NCBI RefSeq assembly: GCF_001404985.1 | Contig: NZ_JRLF01000009.1 | Coordinates: 434,001 to 498,000 of the forward strand | Direction: 5' to 3' | DNA length: 64,000 nucleotides | DNA from: Flavobacterium aquidurense | GTDB lineage: Bacteria > Bacteroidota > Bacteroidia > Flavobacteriales > Flavobacteriaceae | In this document: positions 47,314 to 55,669 of the stretch, in pieces | Layout: each line of letters opens with the position of its first letter | How positions within the stretch are numbered: position 1 is the first letter of the stretch | Position numbers and translations under genes: made by a program | Notes under the pieces: generated by a model | Told to the model about the DNA's origin: nothing | Databases searched by the model: none | The model's input: the letters and a program-made list of their open reading frames with translations, nothing else

Positions 47314-47838
47314 TATACCTCCACAATTTTATATAATTTATCAGACATTCTAATTCTAAAAGGGGTTTTAAAAGTGCAGTTATCTCCTTTTGTCGCTTTT
47401 TCAGACTATATCATTACAAACATTTCGTCAATTATCATTTTCTGAGCACCTGTACTTGGGTCGTAAGTAATATTCTATCTCCTTTTTTAATGTCGTAAGC
47501 TTCAAATTTAATTGTCTCATTTCTGCTTTTGGGAAATATGAGTTCCCTTTCCTACATAAACATTTTTCTGAGTTGCCGCAGATCCAGGAATATCACTCCA
47601 TTCGCCCAATTCCTGACCCAAATAATATCCGTGCCAAAAACGGCGGTTATACACCGTATTTAAAGCTTCTAAACAAACGGAAACCGTTTCTTTTGAGAAC
47701 GCTTTATAATAATAGGTATCAATAGCTTCGCGATATTTTTTGATAAATGTTGGACACAACCGTGACCTTCAATCTTTAAAACCGGAATTCTGTAATCTAT
47801 TAGCTGATGTAAAAATTAATGTATATAAATCTTTTTTA
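47313..47838 (-). pseudogene. decayed duplicate of the 3' part of the U32 (TrhP) gene
   Basis: This segment matches the last 175 or so residues of the intact gene at 51369-52610, for example KYREAIDTYYYKAFSKETVSV and NTVYNRRFWHGYYLGQELG against KTYREAIDSYYDKTFSKEKTAV and NTVYNRGFWSGYYLGQELG. It carries frameshifts (GTHISQKQK then stop) and lacks the 5' two-thirds including all cluster cysteines. Similarity ends near 47838. It overlaps the ferredoxin relic exactly as in the intact locus (TAATG-like junction). Confidence 0.92.
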
Positions 47839-47960
47839 ATTTTCATCTTGAAATATATTTGTCAATTTTATGTTTTATCTTACAACATAGTTTGTGAAGT
47901 CAACTATTATCAATCCTGGCTTCATCAAAACATAATTTTTCATTTAAAATACCACTGCAA

Positions 47961-49139
47961 ATGCAAACACAAAACCAGATTGAAAATTTCCTTTTCCAAG
48001 GAAAATTTGACGAGGCCAGAGAATGCCTAAATAACGGCGAAATTTTTAACGATCAATATCTTAAAAACAATTTTTCTCAAATCACAACCAAAATTATTGA
48101 AGCTAAAGAAATTGATTTTATTGAAAAATTAATTAAAGCGGGTTTTATTGAAACCGATATCTATGAATTGGATAGTTTTGACAAATCGATTTTTAATTCT
48201 TTAACCGGATTAAAAGATGACGATGAATCGATTGCTTTTTTCAAAGAACTCATGTCAAAAATGGAAAACATTAATGATGAAATAAGCGATAAAACGTTAC
48301 TTGGTTATTTTCTTGAAAAAAATGCATCTCCAAAAATCATTAAAACTCTGATTGATGATTTTGGTGCGAATGCTCAATATAAAAATAATGCAGGAGAAAA
48401 TTTCATTTATACTATTTTGAACACTTATGGTCTTGAAACAGATAAAGTAAAAGAATACATAGCCATTCTTTTAGATAATGGTGTCGACATTAACGAAAAA
48501 AACATTGTTGGCACAACTCCGTTAATCTGTGCTGTTAAAAGAAGCAAAAAAGATTTTGTTCCCTTCCTACTCGAAAATGGAGCGGATGCCAACGAAACAG
48601 ACAACCTCAACAATACCCCTTTTTATTACGCTGTTGCTGAACAGTTTTCTTTTGATATATACGATGCGCTAGCAACAGTTTCTTCACCTGATTTTAATAT
48701 TGTAAACAAAGACGGACGCACTTTATTGACTCATTTCATCAGTTCTGTTTCGGGCTCTCCAAGCGATATTACCTTTTTAGAAAGATTGTTATCAGATGGT
48801 GCCGATGTAAACTTCTGCGCTCAATATTATGGTCAGCCAAAATCGGGAATTGATTTCATTGTTGAAAAGAAATCAGACATTTTAAAATCGGTTTTAGAAA
48901 ATGTTTCTTTAGATGTGAATGAACAAGACAATCAGGGAAACACAATTTTGCATAAAGTTTGCGCGTATAATGTCAATTATGATGCAGAAATGGCAAAGGA
49001 AACCTATCGAAAAGTGAAGCTGCTCTTAGATCAGGGAGCAGATATTTCGATTACCAATGATAAAGATGAAACCGCTTTAATGCTTGCATCCGGAGATAAC
49101 CTGAAAATTAAAACGGTCGAACTTTTAATGAAATCATAA
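47961..49139 (+). CDS. ankyrin-repeat protein 1
   Basis: A 392-residue cytoplasmic protein. The N-terminal about 140 residues are helical; ankyrin repeats then follow: LGYFLEKNASPKIIKTLIDDFGANAQYKN, YIAILLDNGVDINEKNIVGTTPLICAVKRSKKDFVPFLLENGADANETDN, LLSDGADVNFC, and VKLLLDQGADISITNDKDETALMLASG. There is no signal peptide. Such proteins mediate protein binding. It starts 123 bases after the end of the U32 relic and is followed by a second ankyrin gene 26 bases on, so the two likely form an operon. Confidence 0.9.
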   Translation: MQTQNQIENFLFQGKFDEARECLNNGEIFNDQYLKNNFSQITTKIIEAKEIDFIEKLIKAGFIETDIYELDSFDKSIFNSLTGLKDDDESIAFFKELMSKMENINDEISDKTLLGYFLEKNASPKIIKTLIDDFGANAQYKNNAGENFIYTILNTYGLETDKVKEYIAILLDNGVDINEKNIVGTTPLICAVKRSKKDFVPFLLENGADANETDNLNNTPFYYAVAEQFSFDIYDALATVSSPDFNIVNKDGRTLLTHFISSVSGSPSDITFLERLLSDGADVNFCAQYYGQPKSGIDFIVEKKSDILKSVLENVSLDVNEQDNQGNTILHKVCAYNVNYDAEMAKETYRKVKLLLDQGADISITNDKDETALMLASGDNLKIKTVELLMKS

Positions 49140-49165
49140 ACTGAATTATACAAAATACTACTAAT

Positions 49166-50509
49166 ATGTCAATGTCATTTATAATTGCCTGTGAAAACGG
49201 CAACAGAAAAATAGCCGAATTACTACTTCAAAACAAGGAAGTGGATGTAAAATATACAGATGAAAAAGGAAGAACTGCCCTTCACTATGCAGCTCACAGA
49301 GGTTATCTTGATATTGTAAAAATTTTATGCATAGATGGTGCTGATATTAATTATGAAGATCATCAGGGAGAAACGCCTTTATTCTTTGCCTGTTTGCAAA
49401 AGCAAAAGCAAACTGCTTTATATCTTTTAGAAAATGGCGCTGAAATTACCAAAAATGATAAATCAGGAAACAGTCTTTTACATTTAGTGGTTCAAACCGC
49501 TCAAACTGAAATTGCAACAAAGTTGCTTGAAGCAGGAATTGATGTTAATTTACTGAATAATAATGGAGAAACGCCACTTATCCTTGCTTCAACAAAATTA
49601 AATAGGGAAATTATTCAGTTGCTTTTAGACAAAGGAGCCGATATTAATGTCACAGACAAACTAGGAAACACATCACTTCTTCATGCTTGTTACACCAAAT
49701 CGATCCCGGTTGTTACTTTACTTTTAGACAATGGCGCAGCTATAAATCATGTCAATCATTCAGGAGAAAATGCTCTTTTGATTGCATGCTATGAAACCAA
49801 CAGAATGCTTGCTAAACTTTTAGTCGAAAGAGGAGCTGATGTATTCGCATCAAACAATAACGGCTACTCTCCTATTTGGTACGCCTGCGCGAATAATCAG
49901 AAAGAAATTGTCTCTTTATTTTTAGAAAATGGAGTTGACGTGAACTACAGCAAACCTTTGGCCAGCGACACTTCTTCTATGAATGATTATCTGGATTGGA
50001 TTGTTAGCGCTACAAATATTGCTAACGAATCTAGTTTTACACTCAATAGCAATTATACGTATGGTGGCGAAAGTCTTCTGCATGTTGCTACAAAAAAAGG
50101 CAATTTGAGTATGGTAAAATTACTAATAGAAGCTGGGGCAAATATCAACATTCAGGACGAATCCGGGAATACACCTTTACATTACAGCGCTGCAAACGGA
50201 AAGAAAGATGCTGTCAAATATTTACTTGATAATAAAGCAGACGCTTCTATTGTAAATGTAAAAGAGCAAAAAGCAATTGATTATTCGAATGTAAAAGGCT
50301 TTAATGAAATTACAGAATTGATTTTGAAATATGCGCCATCTGGAACTGTGATAACACCAATTCAGAAAGAAGAACCACAAAAAGCAGATTCAGGAAATTC
50401 TATGGAAGTAAAGAAAAAGGCATTATTAGATTTGAAAGAACTTCTAGATGCGGGAATTTTAACTTCTGAAGAATTTGACGCTGAGAAAATTAAAATTTTA
50501 AAAGGATAA
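49166..50509 (+). CDS. ankyrin-repeat protein 2 with C-terminal SHOCT-like segment
   Basis: A 447-residue protein with about ten clean ankyrin repeats (for example GRTALHYAAHRGYLDIVKILCIDGADINYED) across nearly the whole length. The last about 30 residues, KKKALLDLKELLDAGILTSEEFDAEKIKILKG, match the SHOCT oligomerisation motif (LxxLxxLxxxGxIxxxEFxxxKxxLL). A linker of Glu/Lys/Pro (about residues 390-415) joins the two. No signal peptide. Probably a scaffold that self-associates; partner unknown. Confidence 0.9.
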   Translation: MSMSFIIACENGNRKIAELLLQNKEVDVKYTDEKGRTALHYAAHRGYLDIVKILCIDGADINYEDHQGETPLFFACLQKQKQTALYLLENGAEITKNDKSGNSLLHLVVQTAQTEIATKLLEAGIDVNLLNNNGETPLILASTKLNREIIQLLLDKGADINVTDKLGNTSLLHACYTKSIPVVTLLLDNGAAINHVNHSGENALLIACYETNRMLAKLLVERGADVFASNNNGYSPIWYACANNQKEIVSLFLENGVDVNYSKPLASDTSSMNDYLDWIVSATNIANESSFTLNSNYTYGGESLLHVATKKGNLSMVKLLIEAGANINIQDESGNTPLHYSAANGKKDAVKYLLDNKADASIVNVKEQKAIDYSNVKGFNEITELILKYAPSGTVITPIQKEEPQKADSGNSMEVKKKALLDLKELLDAGILTSEEFDAEKIKILKG

Positions 50510-50528
50510 ATAACAAGAAACTTAAAAA

Positions 50529-51071
50529 ATGAAAAAGACATTAAATAATTCCATAATATTATTAGTATTAATCGCTGCAAGTATATTTTCAACTTCTTGT
50601 ACAAACCTTTCCCCAGAAAAAACTTTTGAAATAGCCGCACTAAATTCGAATTTATTATCTCGTTTTGGAAGTAAGGATATTAATTTTAAGCTGGAATCTG
50701 AACCTCAGGTTTATGATGAAGCCCAAAAAAAAATGATTCCATCTTCATATTACGATTATTTTAAATTTGATATCGCAAATTTAGAAATTCAGTTGAAAAA
50801 TATCAAAGATATAAAGGAAGATGATGACAATCGGGAACTTCTTCAGGCATCAAAAGATTTATTCTCTTATGCAATTGCTAAAGAAAAAGAAGGCTATTTG
50901 CCAATTGCCAAAATGAAGGATGAAAAAGCTTCACCTGAAACAATAGAAAAAGCAATAGCAGATTTTGATGCCTCAACTCAAAACGACATAGAAGTTAAGT
51001 TTACAAAATTAATGAATGTCGCAAAAGCATATGTCGAAAAGCATAATATCGATGCCAAAATAGGCATTTAA
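50529..51071 (+). CDS. hypothetical lipoprotein of the ankyrin operon
   Basis: A 180-residue protein with signal MKKTLNNSIILLVLIAASIFSTSC and lipobox FSTS|C. The mature part is helical and charged (EIQLKNIKDIKEDDDNRELLQASKDLFSYA), with no known motif. It starts 19 bases after the second ankyrin gene and ends 20 bases before a bidirectional terminator, so it closes the three-gene operon. I do not recognise the family. Confidence 0.75.
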   Translation: MKKTLNNSIILLVLIAASIFSTSCTNLSPEKTFEIAALNSNLLSRFGSKDINFKLESEPQVYDEAQKKMIPSSYYDYFKFDIANLEIQLKNIKDIKEDDDNRELLQASKDLFSYAIAKEKEGYLPIAKMKDEKASPETIEKAIADFDASTQNDIEVKFTKLMNVAKAYVEKHNIDAKIGI

Positions 51072-51090
51072 CAAAGAAAGTTTCAAAAAC

Positions 51091-51134
51091 AAAACAATCC
51101 CTATTTTGCATTATTACAAAATAGGGATTGTTTT
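51091..51134. terminator. bidirectional terminator
   Basis: AAAACAATCCCTATTTTG (51091-51108) pairs perfectly with CAAAATAGGGATTGTTTT (51117-51134), an 18-bp stem between converging genes. Confidence 0.92.
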
Positions 51135-51138
51135 AATT

Positions 51139-51369
51139 CTAAGTCTCCTTGACTGTGATAATCTTCACTGGGCACGCTTTCGCAGCCAGTTCAAAACCTT
51201 CAGCAAGATCGTGATTATTCGATTTTAAAGTAAAAAAACCTTTGGCATCTTTCGAATGAATCAATACCGATTTCCCGTCTTTTTTAGACATTTGAAAATG
51301 TACCGGATCCATTTCGACGCAGTAATTACAGCCAATGCATTTATCTCTTTGTAAAGTTATGATAACCAT
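51139..51369 (-). CDS. single-cluster [4Fe-4S] ferredoxin
   Basis: A 76-residue small ferredoxin. KCIGCNYCVEMDP provides three ligands (C-x2-C-x2-C) and AAKACPVKI the fourth Cys with its Pro, enough for one [4Fe-4S] cluster. Its start overlaps the stop codon of the U32 gene (TAATG), so the two are translationally coupled. It is probably the electron donor of that Fe-S enzyme. The same pair was duplicated and lost at 47090-47838. Confidence 0.92.
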   Translation of the reverse strand: MVIITLQRDKCIGCNYCVEMDPVHFQMSKKDGKSVLIHSKDAKGFFTLKSNNHDLAEGFELAAKACPVKIITVKET

Positions 51370-52610
51370 TACAATTCAACTATTTTATATAATTTGTCCG
51401 ACATTCTTATTCTAAACGGAAGTTTGAAAGTACAATCATCCCCTTTTGTTGCTTTTTCAGAAACCAAATCATTAACAAACATTTCGTTAATAATCATTTC
51501 CTGAGCTCCCGTACTTGGTCCGGTTACTAAGATTCTATCCCCAATTTTAATGTCGTAAGCTTCGATTTTAAATTGCCCTACCTCAGCTTTCGGGAAATAA
51601 TGTGTTCCTTTCCCTACGTATACTTTCTTTTGCGTTGCTGCAGATCCCGGAATATCACTCCATTCTCCTAATTCCTGCCCTAAATAATATCCTGACCAAA
51701 AACCACGATTATAAACTGTATTCAGCGCTTCCATCCAAACTGCGGTTTTTTCTTTCGAAAATGTTTTATCATAATACGAATCAATAGCTTCCCGATACGT
51801 TTTAATAACAGTTGCCACATATTCAGGCGCACGACCACGACCTTCTATTTTTAAAACCTGAATTCCTGAATCAATTACCTGATCTAGAAAGTCCAGTGTG
51901 CATAAATCTTTAGGTGACATCATATATTCATTATCCAGTTCGATCTCAAAACCAGTTTCCTGATCGATAACGGTATATTTTTTTCGACAGTTTTGTTTGC
52001 AGGCACCACGATTTGCAGATGAATTATGCGAATGCAAACTCAAATAACATTTCCCTGAAACTGCCATACACAAAGCACCATGACCAAAAATTTCGATTTC
52101 GACTAAATTTCCGTTCGGACCTTTTATTTGTTCTTTCTCTATTTGATCTGTAATTCTTTTTACCTGGCGCAAACTTAATTCGCGGCTTAAAACCATAGTA
52201 TCAGCAAATAAACTATAGAATTTTATGGTTTCAATGTTGGTTACATTCAATTGTGTCGAAATATGCACTTCCATACCAATCGATCTTGCCATTGCAATTA
52301 CTGCTTGATCTGACGCAATTACAGCTGTTATGTTGGCTTCTTTAGCTTTATTTAACAATGTCCTTACAACAGACAAGTCATGATCGTAAATAATCGTGTT
52401 TAAAGTCAAATAGCTTCGTACATTTTTAGCTTCACAGCGATTCACAATTTCCTGCAAGTCCTCCATAGTAAAATTTACCGTTGAACGCGCACGCATATTG
52501 AGTTGCTCTACACCAAAATAGATAGAATCTGCGCCATTATCTAGCGCAGCCTGAAGTGACTCAAAGCTCCCGGCGGGAGCCATAAGTTCAATTTTATTAT
52601 TAAATGTCAT
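51369..52610 (-). CDS. trhP: U32-family protein, TrhP-type tRNA uridine-34 hydroxylase
   Basis: A 413-residue member of the U32 family. The Fe-S cysteines are visible in FGHGALCMAVSGKCYLSLHSHNSSANRGACKQNCRKKY (four Cys). The C-terminal U32_C domain (about residues 325-413) starts at KVYVGKGTHYFPKAEVGQF and ends PFRIRMSDKLYKIVEL. E. coli TrhP makes 5-hydroxyuridine at tRNA position 34 without O2. The call is supported by the domain layout and the neighbouring TrhO gene. RlhA or another U32 protein is less likely but cannot be excluded. Confidence 0.82.
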   Translation of the reverse strand: MTFNNKIELMAPAGSFESLQAALDNGADSIYFGVEQLNMRARSTVNFTMEDLQEIVNRCEAKNVRSYLTLNTIIYDHDLSVVRTLLNKAKEANITAVIASDQAVIAMARSIGMEVHISTQLNVTNIETIKFYSLFADTMVLSRELSLRQVKRITDQIEKEQIKGPNGNLVEIEIFGHGALCMAVSGKCYLSLHSHNSSANRGACKQNCRKKYTVIDQETGFEIELDNEYMMSPKDLCTLDFLDQVIDSGIQVLKIEGRGRAPEYVATVIKTYREAIDSYYDKTFSKEKTAVWMEALNTVYNRGFWSGYYLGQELGEWSDIPGSAATQKKVYVGKGTHYFPKAEVGQFKIEAYDIKIGDRILVTGPSTGAQEMIINEMFVNDLVSEKATKGDDCTFKLPFRIRMSDKLYKIVEL

Positions 52611-52699
52611 TTGAATTAATTTTAAAGCTTAGTATTTCCTCTAAAAATTAACTTTATGTGGTATTTGAACGTGCTAAAGTTTCGCACTAAACACTAATT

Positions 52700-54058
52700 T
52701 TATTCTAAAATTTTATAGATTTTATCTGATAAACGAATACGGAAAGGAACTTCAAAAGTAACTTTATCACCTATCTTAGCGGTTAAAGCTTCGACTTCGT
52801 TGACAATCATTTTTTCTAAAACTAATTCCTGATTTCCTGTAGTAGGTCCGGAAATTAAGACTTTATCACCTGCATTTAATTCTTGATTTTCAACAGTAAA
52901 AAGACCAACTTGTGCTTTTACATAATAATGTTCGGCTTTACCAATAAGTACTTTTTTCACTTTTATTTTCTGGCGAATATCTACTGGTTTTTCTGCAGTA
53001 GCCAAGGCAACATTTTGTAATTCACCGGAATGCTTAAATTTCAAACTATCTGATTTTCCTTTTCTGAAAACCTTGTTTCCAACTTGTTTTCCGGTTCTTA
53101 AACGAACCTGATCAACAAGAGGCATATGTATAACATCAAGACATTCTGAAGAACAGCAATTTTCCATTGCGGCTTTACATTCGTCACATTGAATAAATAG
53201 CAAATGACATCCGTCATTTTCGCAATTCGTATGATTGTCGCAAGGTTTTCCGCATTGATGACATTGCGAAATAATATCTTCGGTAATTCTTTCGCCAAGA
53301 CGGTTATCAAATACAAAGTTTTTCCCAATGAATTTGCTTTCTAAACCTTCTGCTTCAATTTGTTTGGCGTAATTAATGATTCCTCCTTCTAACTGAAACA
53401 CATTTTTAAAGCCCTGGTGTTTAAAATAAGCACTTGCTTTTTCGCAACGAATTCCTCCGGTACAATACATGACCAGATTTTTATCTTCTTTATGGTTTTG
53501 GAGCTGATCGTTGATTATGGGCAAACTCTCTCTAAAAGTTTCAACATCAGGAGTAATTGCGCCTTTAAAATGCCCTACTTCACTTTCGTAGTGATTTCTA
53601 AAATCTACTACAATCGTGTTTGGATCGTCTAAAATTTCGTTGAATTCTTTGGCTTTCAAGTGAACGCCAATATTAGTTACATCAAAAGTCTCATCATTCA
53701 AACCGTCGGCAACGATTTTATCACGAACTTTAATGGTTAATTTTAAAAAGGAATGATCATCATGTTCAACCGCTTCATTCAAACGAATGCCTTTCATGAA
53801 ATCATATACTTCCAGAGTTGCTCTAAAAGTCTCCAAATTTTCTTCCGGAATACTCATCTGAGCATTAATTCCTTCATTGGCGACATAAATTCGGCCTAAA
53901 GCATCAAGCTTATTCCAGGCTACAAATAAATCATCGCGAAATTTTTTGGGATCTTGAATTTTGGCATACGCATAGAAAGACAACGTTAGTCGTTGTTTAC
54001 CGGCATCATCGATCATGATGGCTCTCTCTTCTGCGCTTAAAGTGTTGTACAGTTGCAT
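52700..54058 (-). CDS. trhO: oxygen-dependent tRNA uridine(34) hydroxylase TrhO with added C-terminal domain
   Basis: A 452-residue protein started at MQLYNTLSAEERAI (54058). The N-terminal acylphosphatase-like domain is followed by a rhodanese domain with the active site MYCTGGIRCEKASAYF, then a Cys-rich C-domain (CHQCGKPCDNH..CCSSEC). The family (YceA/UPF0176) is about 350 residues long. The extra last 90 residues (KVLIGKAEHYYVKAQVGLF to PFRIRLSDKIYKILE) closely resemble the U32_C domain of the TrhP-type protein encoded next. It makes ho5U34 in tRNA with O2. Confidence 0.92.
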   Translation of the reverse strand: MQLYNTLSAEERAIMIDDAGKQRLTLSFYAYAKIQDPKKFRDDLFVAWNKLDALGRIYVANEGINAQMSIPEENLETFRATLEVYDFMKGIRLNEAVEHDDHSFLKLTIKVRDKIVADGLNDETFDVTNIGVHLKAKEFNEILDDPNTIVVDFRNHYESEVGHFKGAITPDVETFRESLPIINDQLQNHKEDKNLVMYCTGGIRCEKASAYFKHQGFKNVFQLEGGIINYAKQIEAEGLESKFIGKNFVFDNRLGERITEDIISQCHQCGKPCDNHTNCENDGCHLLFIQCDECKAAMENCCSSECLDVIHMPLVDQVRLRTGKQVGNKVFRKGKSDSLKFKHSGELQNVALATAEKPVDIRQKIKVKKVLIGKAEHYYVKAQVGLFTVENQELNAGDKVLISGPTTGNQELVLEKMIVNEVEALTAKIGDKVTFEVPFRIRLSDKIYKILE

Positions 54059-54113
54059 GCTATAAACAGTTATTAAGTTTAGATTTTTTTTTGAGGTGCA
54101 AAGGTAAAGAAAA

Positions 54114-54239
54114 AGGTTCAAAGAGACAAAGGTTTTGTCAGGTTCAAAGGTTTTGAAATACTTTATAAAAACAAAAAAGCACTAAATTAATAGTGCTTTT
54201 AAAATCTTTATATCTCTGTACTTTTGTTGCTTTGAACCT
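54114..54239. repeat. TTTGAACC/CAAAGG repeat pair flanking a hairpin
   Basis: GGTTCAAAG..CAAAGG..GGTTCAAAGG at the left and CTTTGAACC at the right bracket the terminator at 54175-54200. It is the same family as at 15613-15737 and 63596-63670. Confidence 0.6.
54175..54200 (-). terminator. terminator of the bacilliredoxin gene
   Basis: AAAAGCACTA (54175-54184) pairs perfectly with TAGTGCTTTT (54191-54200) over AATTAA. On the minus strand it ends in T residues, downstream of brxA. Confidence 0.75.
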
Positions 54240-54242
54240 GAA

Positions 54243-54653
54243 TTAGCAGAATTCGTTAAAAGCATCTTGCAAGTTCTCAGCGATTAATTCAGCCGGACGC
54301 CCTTCGATGTGGTGACGCTCTAACATGTGAACCAATTCTCCGTTTTTGAACAAAGCCATAGAAGGCGATGATGGAGGAAAAGGAAACATATGTTGTCTTG
54401 CAGCATCAACAGCTTCTTTGTCAACACCAGCAAAAACAGTGATTAAGTGATCTGGTTTTTTAGCTCCTTCTAAACTCATTTTTGCTCCTGGACGTGCATT
54501 TCTTGCAGCACAACCACAAACAGAGTTTACAACAACTAAAGTGGTACCTTCAGCTTTGATAGCATTATCTACAGCGTCAGCACTATGTAAATCTTGAAAA
54601 CCAGCAGCTGTTAGTTCAGCTTGCATTGGTTTTACCATTTCTTCTGGATACAT
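54243..54653 (-). CDS. brxA: BrxA/BrxB-family bacilliredoxin
   Basis: A 136-residue thioredoxin-fold protein with the VNSVCGCAARNARPG active site (CGC motif) of the YphP/YqiW family, which removes bacillithiol or low-molecular-weight thiols from proteins. AGVDKEAVDAARQHMFPFPPSSPS is another family block. It is expected to act in thiol repair, and it stands near the thioredoxin-like, TrxR-like and rhodanese proteins of this region. It is a single gene with its own terminator. Confidence 0.95.
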   Translation of the reverse strand: MYPEEMVKPMQAELTAAGFQDLHSADAVDNAIKAEGTTLVVVNSVCGCAARNARPGAKMSLEGAKKPDHLITVFAGVDKEAVDAARQHMFPFPPSSPSMALFKNGELVHMLERHHIEGRPAELIAENLQDAFNEFC

Positions 54654-54855
54654 ATTTCTTTATTTTAAATTTTACTTTTGATTTGCAAAGTTACAAAGTT
54701 TACTCGCAACTAGTTAATTTCAGGTATAAAGTTTTGTTATAGTTCCATAATAGATTTTGAACAGAATAAAACATTAAAGCAATACTAGGAATTATCGTCA
54801 ATTTTAAACTTGTTTTCTTAACGGTTTTACATATATTATGACAAAACACATAGCG

Positions 54856-55308
54856 TTAGTAAGATGGGTTATTATCTCTAAAGCACAATCTCTTTTGTTT
54901 TTTATTAGAAAACTCATAATTATATTGTTTCAAATGGCTATACCTGCTTCTTAGTTTATGCTTGGTTGTTAAAACAGTTTCTTTATTATGTTCTAAAATT
55001 TCAATGGTTGACAGATAACTTGACAGGTATTTTTTAAGTGTTTCGATATTACTAACTTCAACAGAGTAGATTATTTTCTTTCCCTCATTCACTATATTTA
55101 CAAGATTTGCTTTTTTTAATTCTAATAAGTGTTTGGATATTGTTGATTGTGCCAATGGCATTAATTCAACAATTTCACCACAAGTCCTGTTATTTCTTTT
55201 CCAAAGGAGCGTCATAATCTCAATTCTTGCAGGATGACCAAGTGCTTTGCAAATTTTTCCTATTGTTTTTGTTTCCTTATCAAAATATAAATGTTTGGTA
55301 ATACCCAT
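54856..55308 (-). CDS. ArsR-type winged-helix regulator
   Basis: A 150-residue protein. The core ICKALGHPARIEIMTLLWKRNNRTCGEIVELMPLAQSTISKHLLELKKANLVNIVNEGKKIIYSV is a standard ArsR helix-turn-helix and wing. The metal-sensing ELCVC motif of the recognition helix is missing; only one Cys occurs there (TCGEIVE), so metal sensing through that site is unlikely. The C-terminus is Lys/Arg-rich. It is separated from its neighbours by gaps of about 200 and 360 bases, and its target is unclear. Confidence 0.85.
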   Translation of the reverse strand: MGITKHLYFDKETKTIGKICKALGHPARIEIMTLLWKRNNRTCGEIVELMPLAQSTISKHLLELKKANLVNIVNEGKKIIYSVEVSNIETLKKYLSSYLSTIEILEHNKETVLTTKHKLRSRYSHLKQYNYEFSNKKQKRLCFRDNNPSY

Positions 55309-55669
55309 AAATTTGCCAATTAATTCATTATCGCTAATGAACGATTATAGAATGCCCGAATGATTTTTACAGGTTTTTCATTATCTGTTTTTCTCTATTT
55401 TTGTGTTTTTTCTATCTGTAAGATGCAAAACCAAAGTTTTGCTCAATAATGAATCAACATTTTTTAGAAACAGCAAATTTAAATGTAAATGTGTCATTGT
55501 AGTTGCCCTAAAAAGTCTATAAAACAAAACAATAAGACATTTTAAACAGACAAATAAGGGCATAAGAATTTATGAGCTGGATTTTGTATTGATCCAATAC
55601 GTCAAAGCTTTCAAGACATCCGCTATTTATTACGATAGATAATTTCGACTTTGAAAGCAATAAGAATCT
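55309..55669. other. gap between the ArsR-type gene and the lycopene cyclase gene
   Basis: It must hold the promoter of the ArsR-type gene. A 60-codon minus-strand frame (55381-55563) has no start context, no similarity and no coding character, so I treat the gap as noncoding. A weak GCTTTCAA..TTTGAAAGC repeat (near 55610-55652) may be the lycopene cyclase terminator. Confidence 0.5.

Noticed and set aside
55381..55563. 60-codon frame on the minus strand as a gene
   Set aside because: No start context, no recognisable protein features, and it lies in an AT-rich gap.
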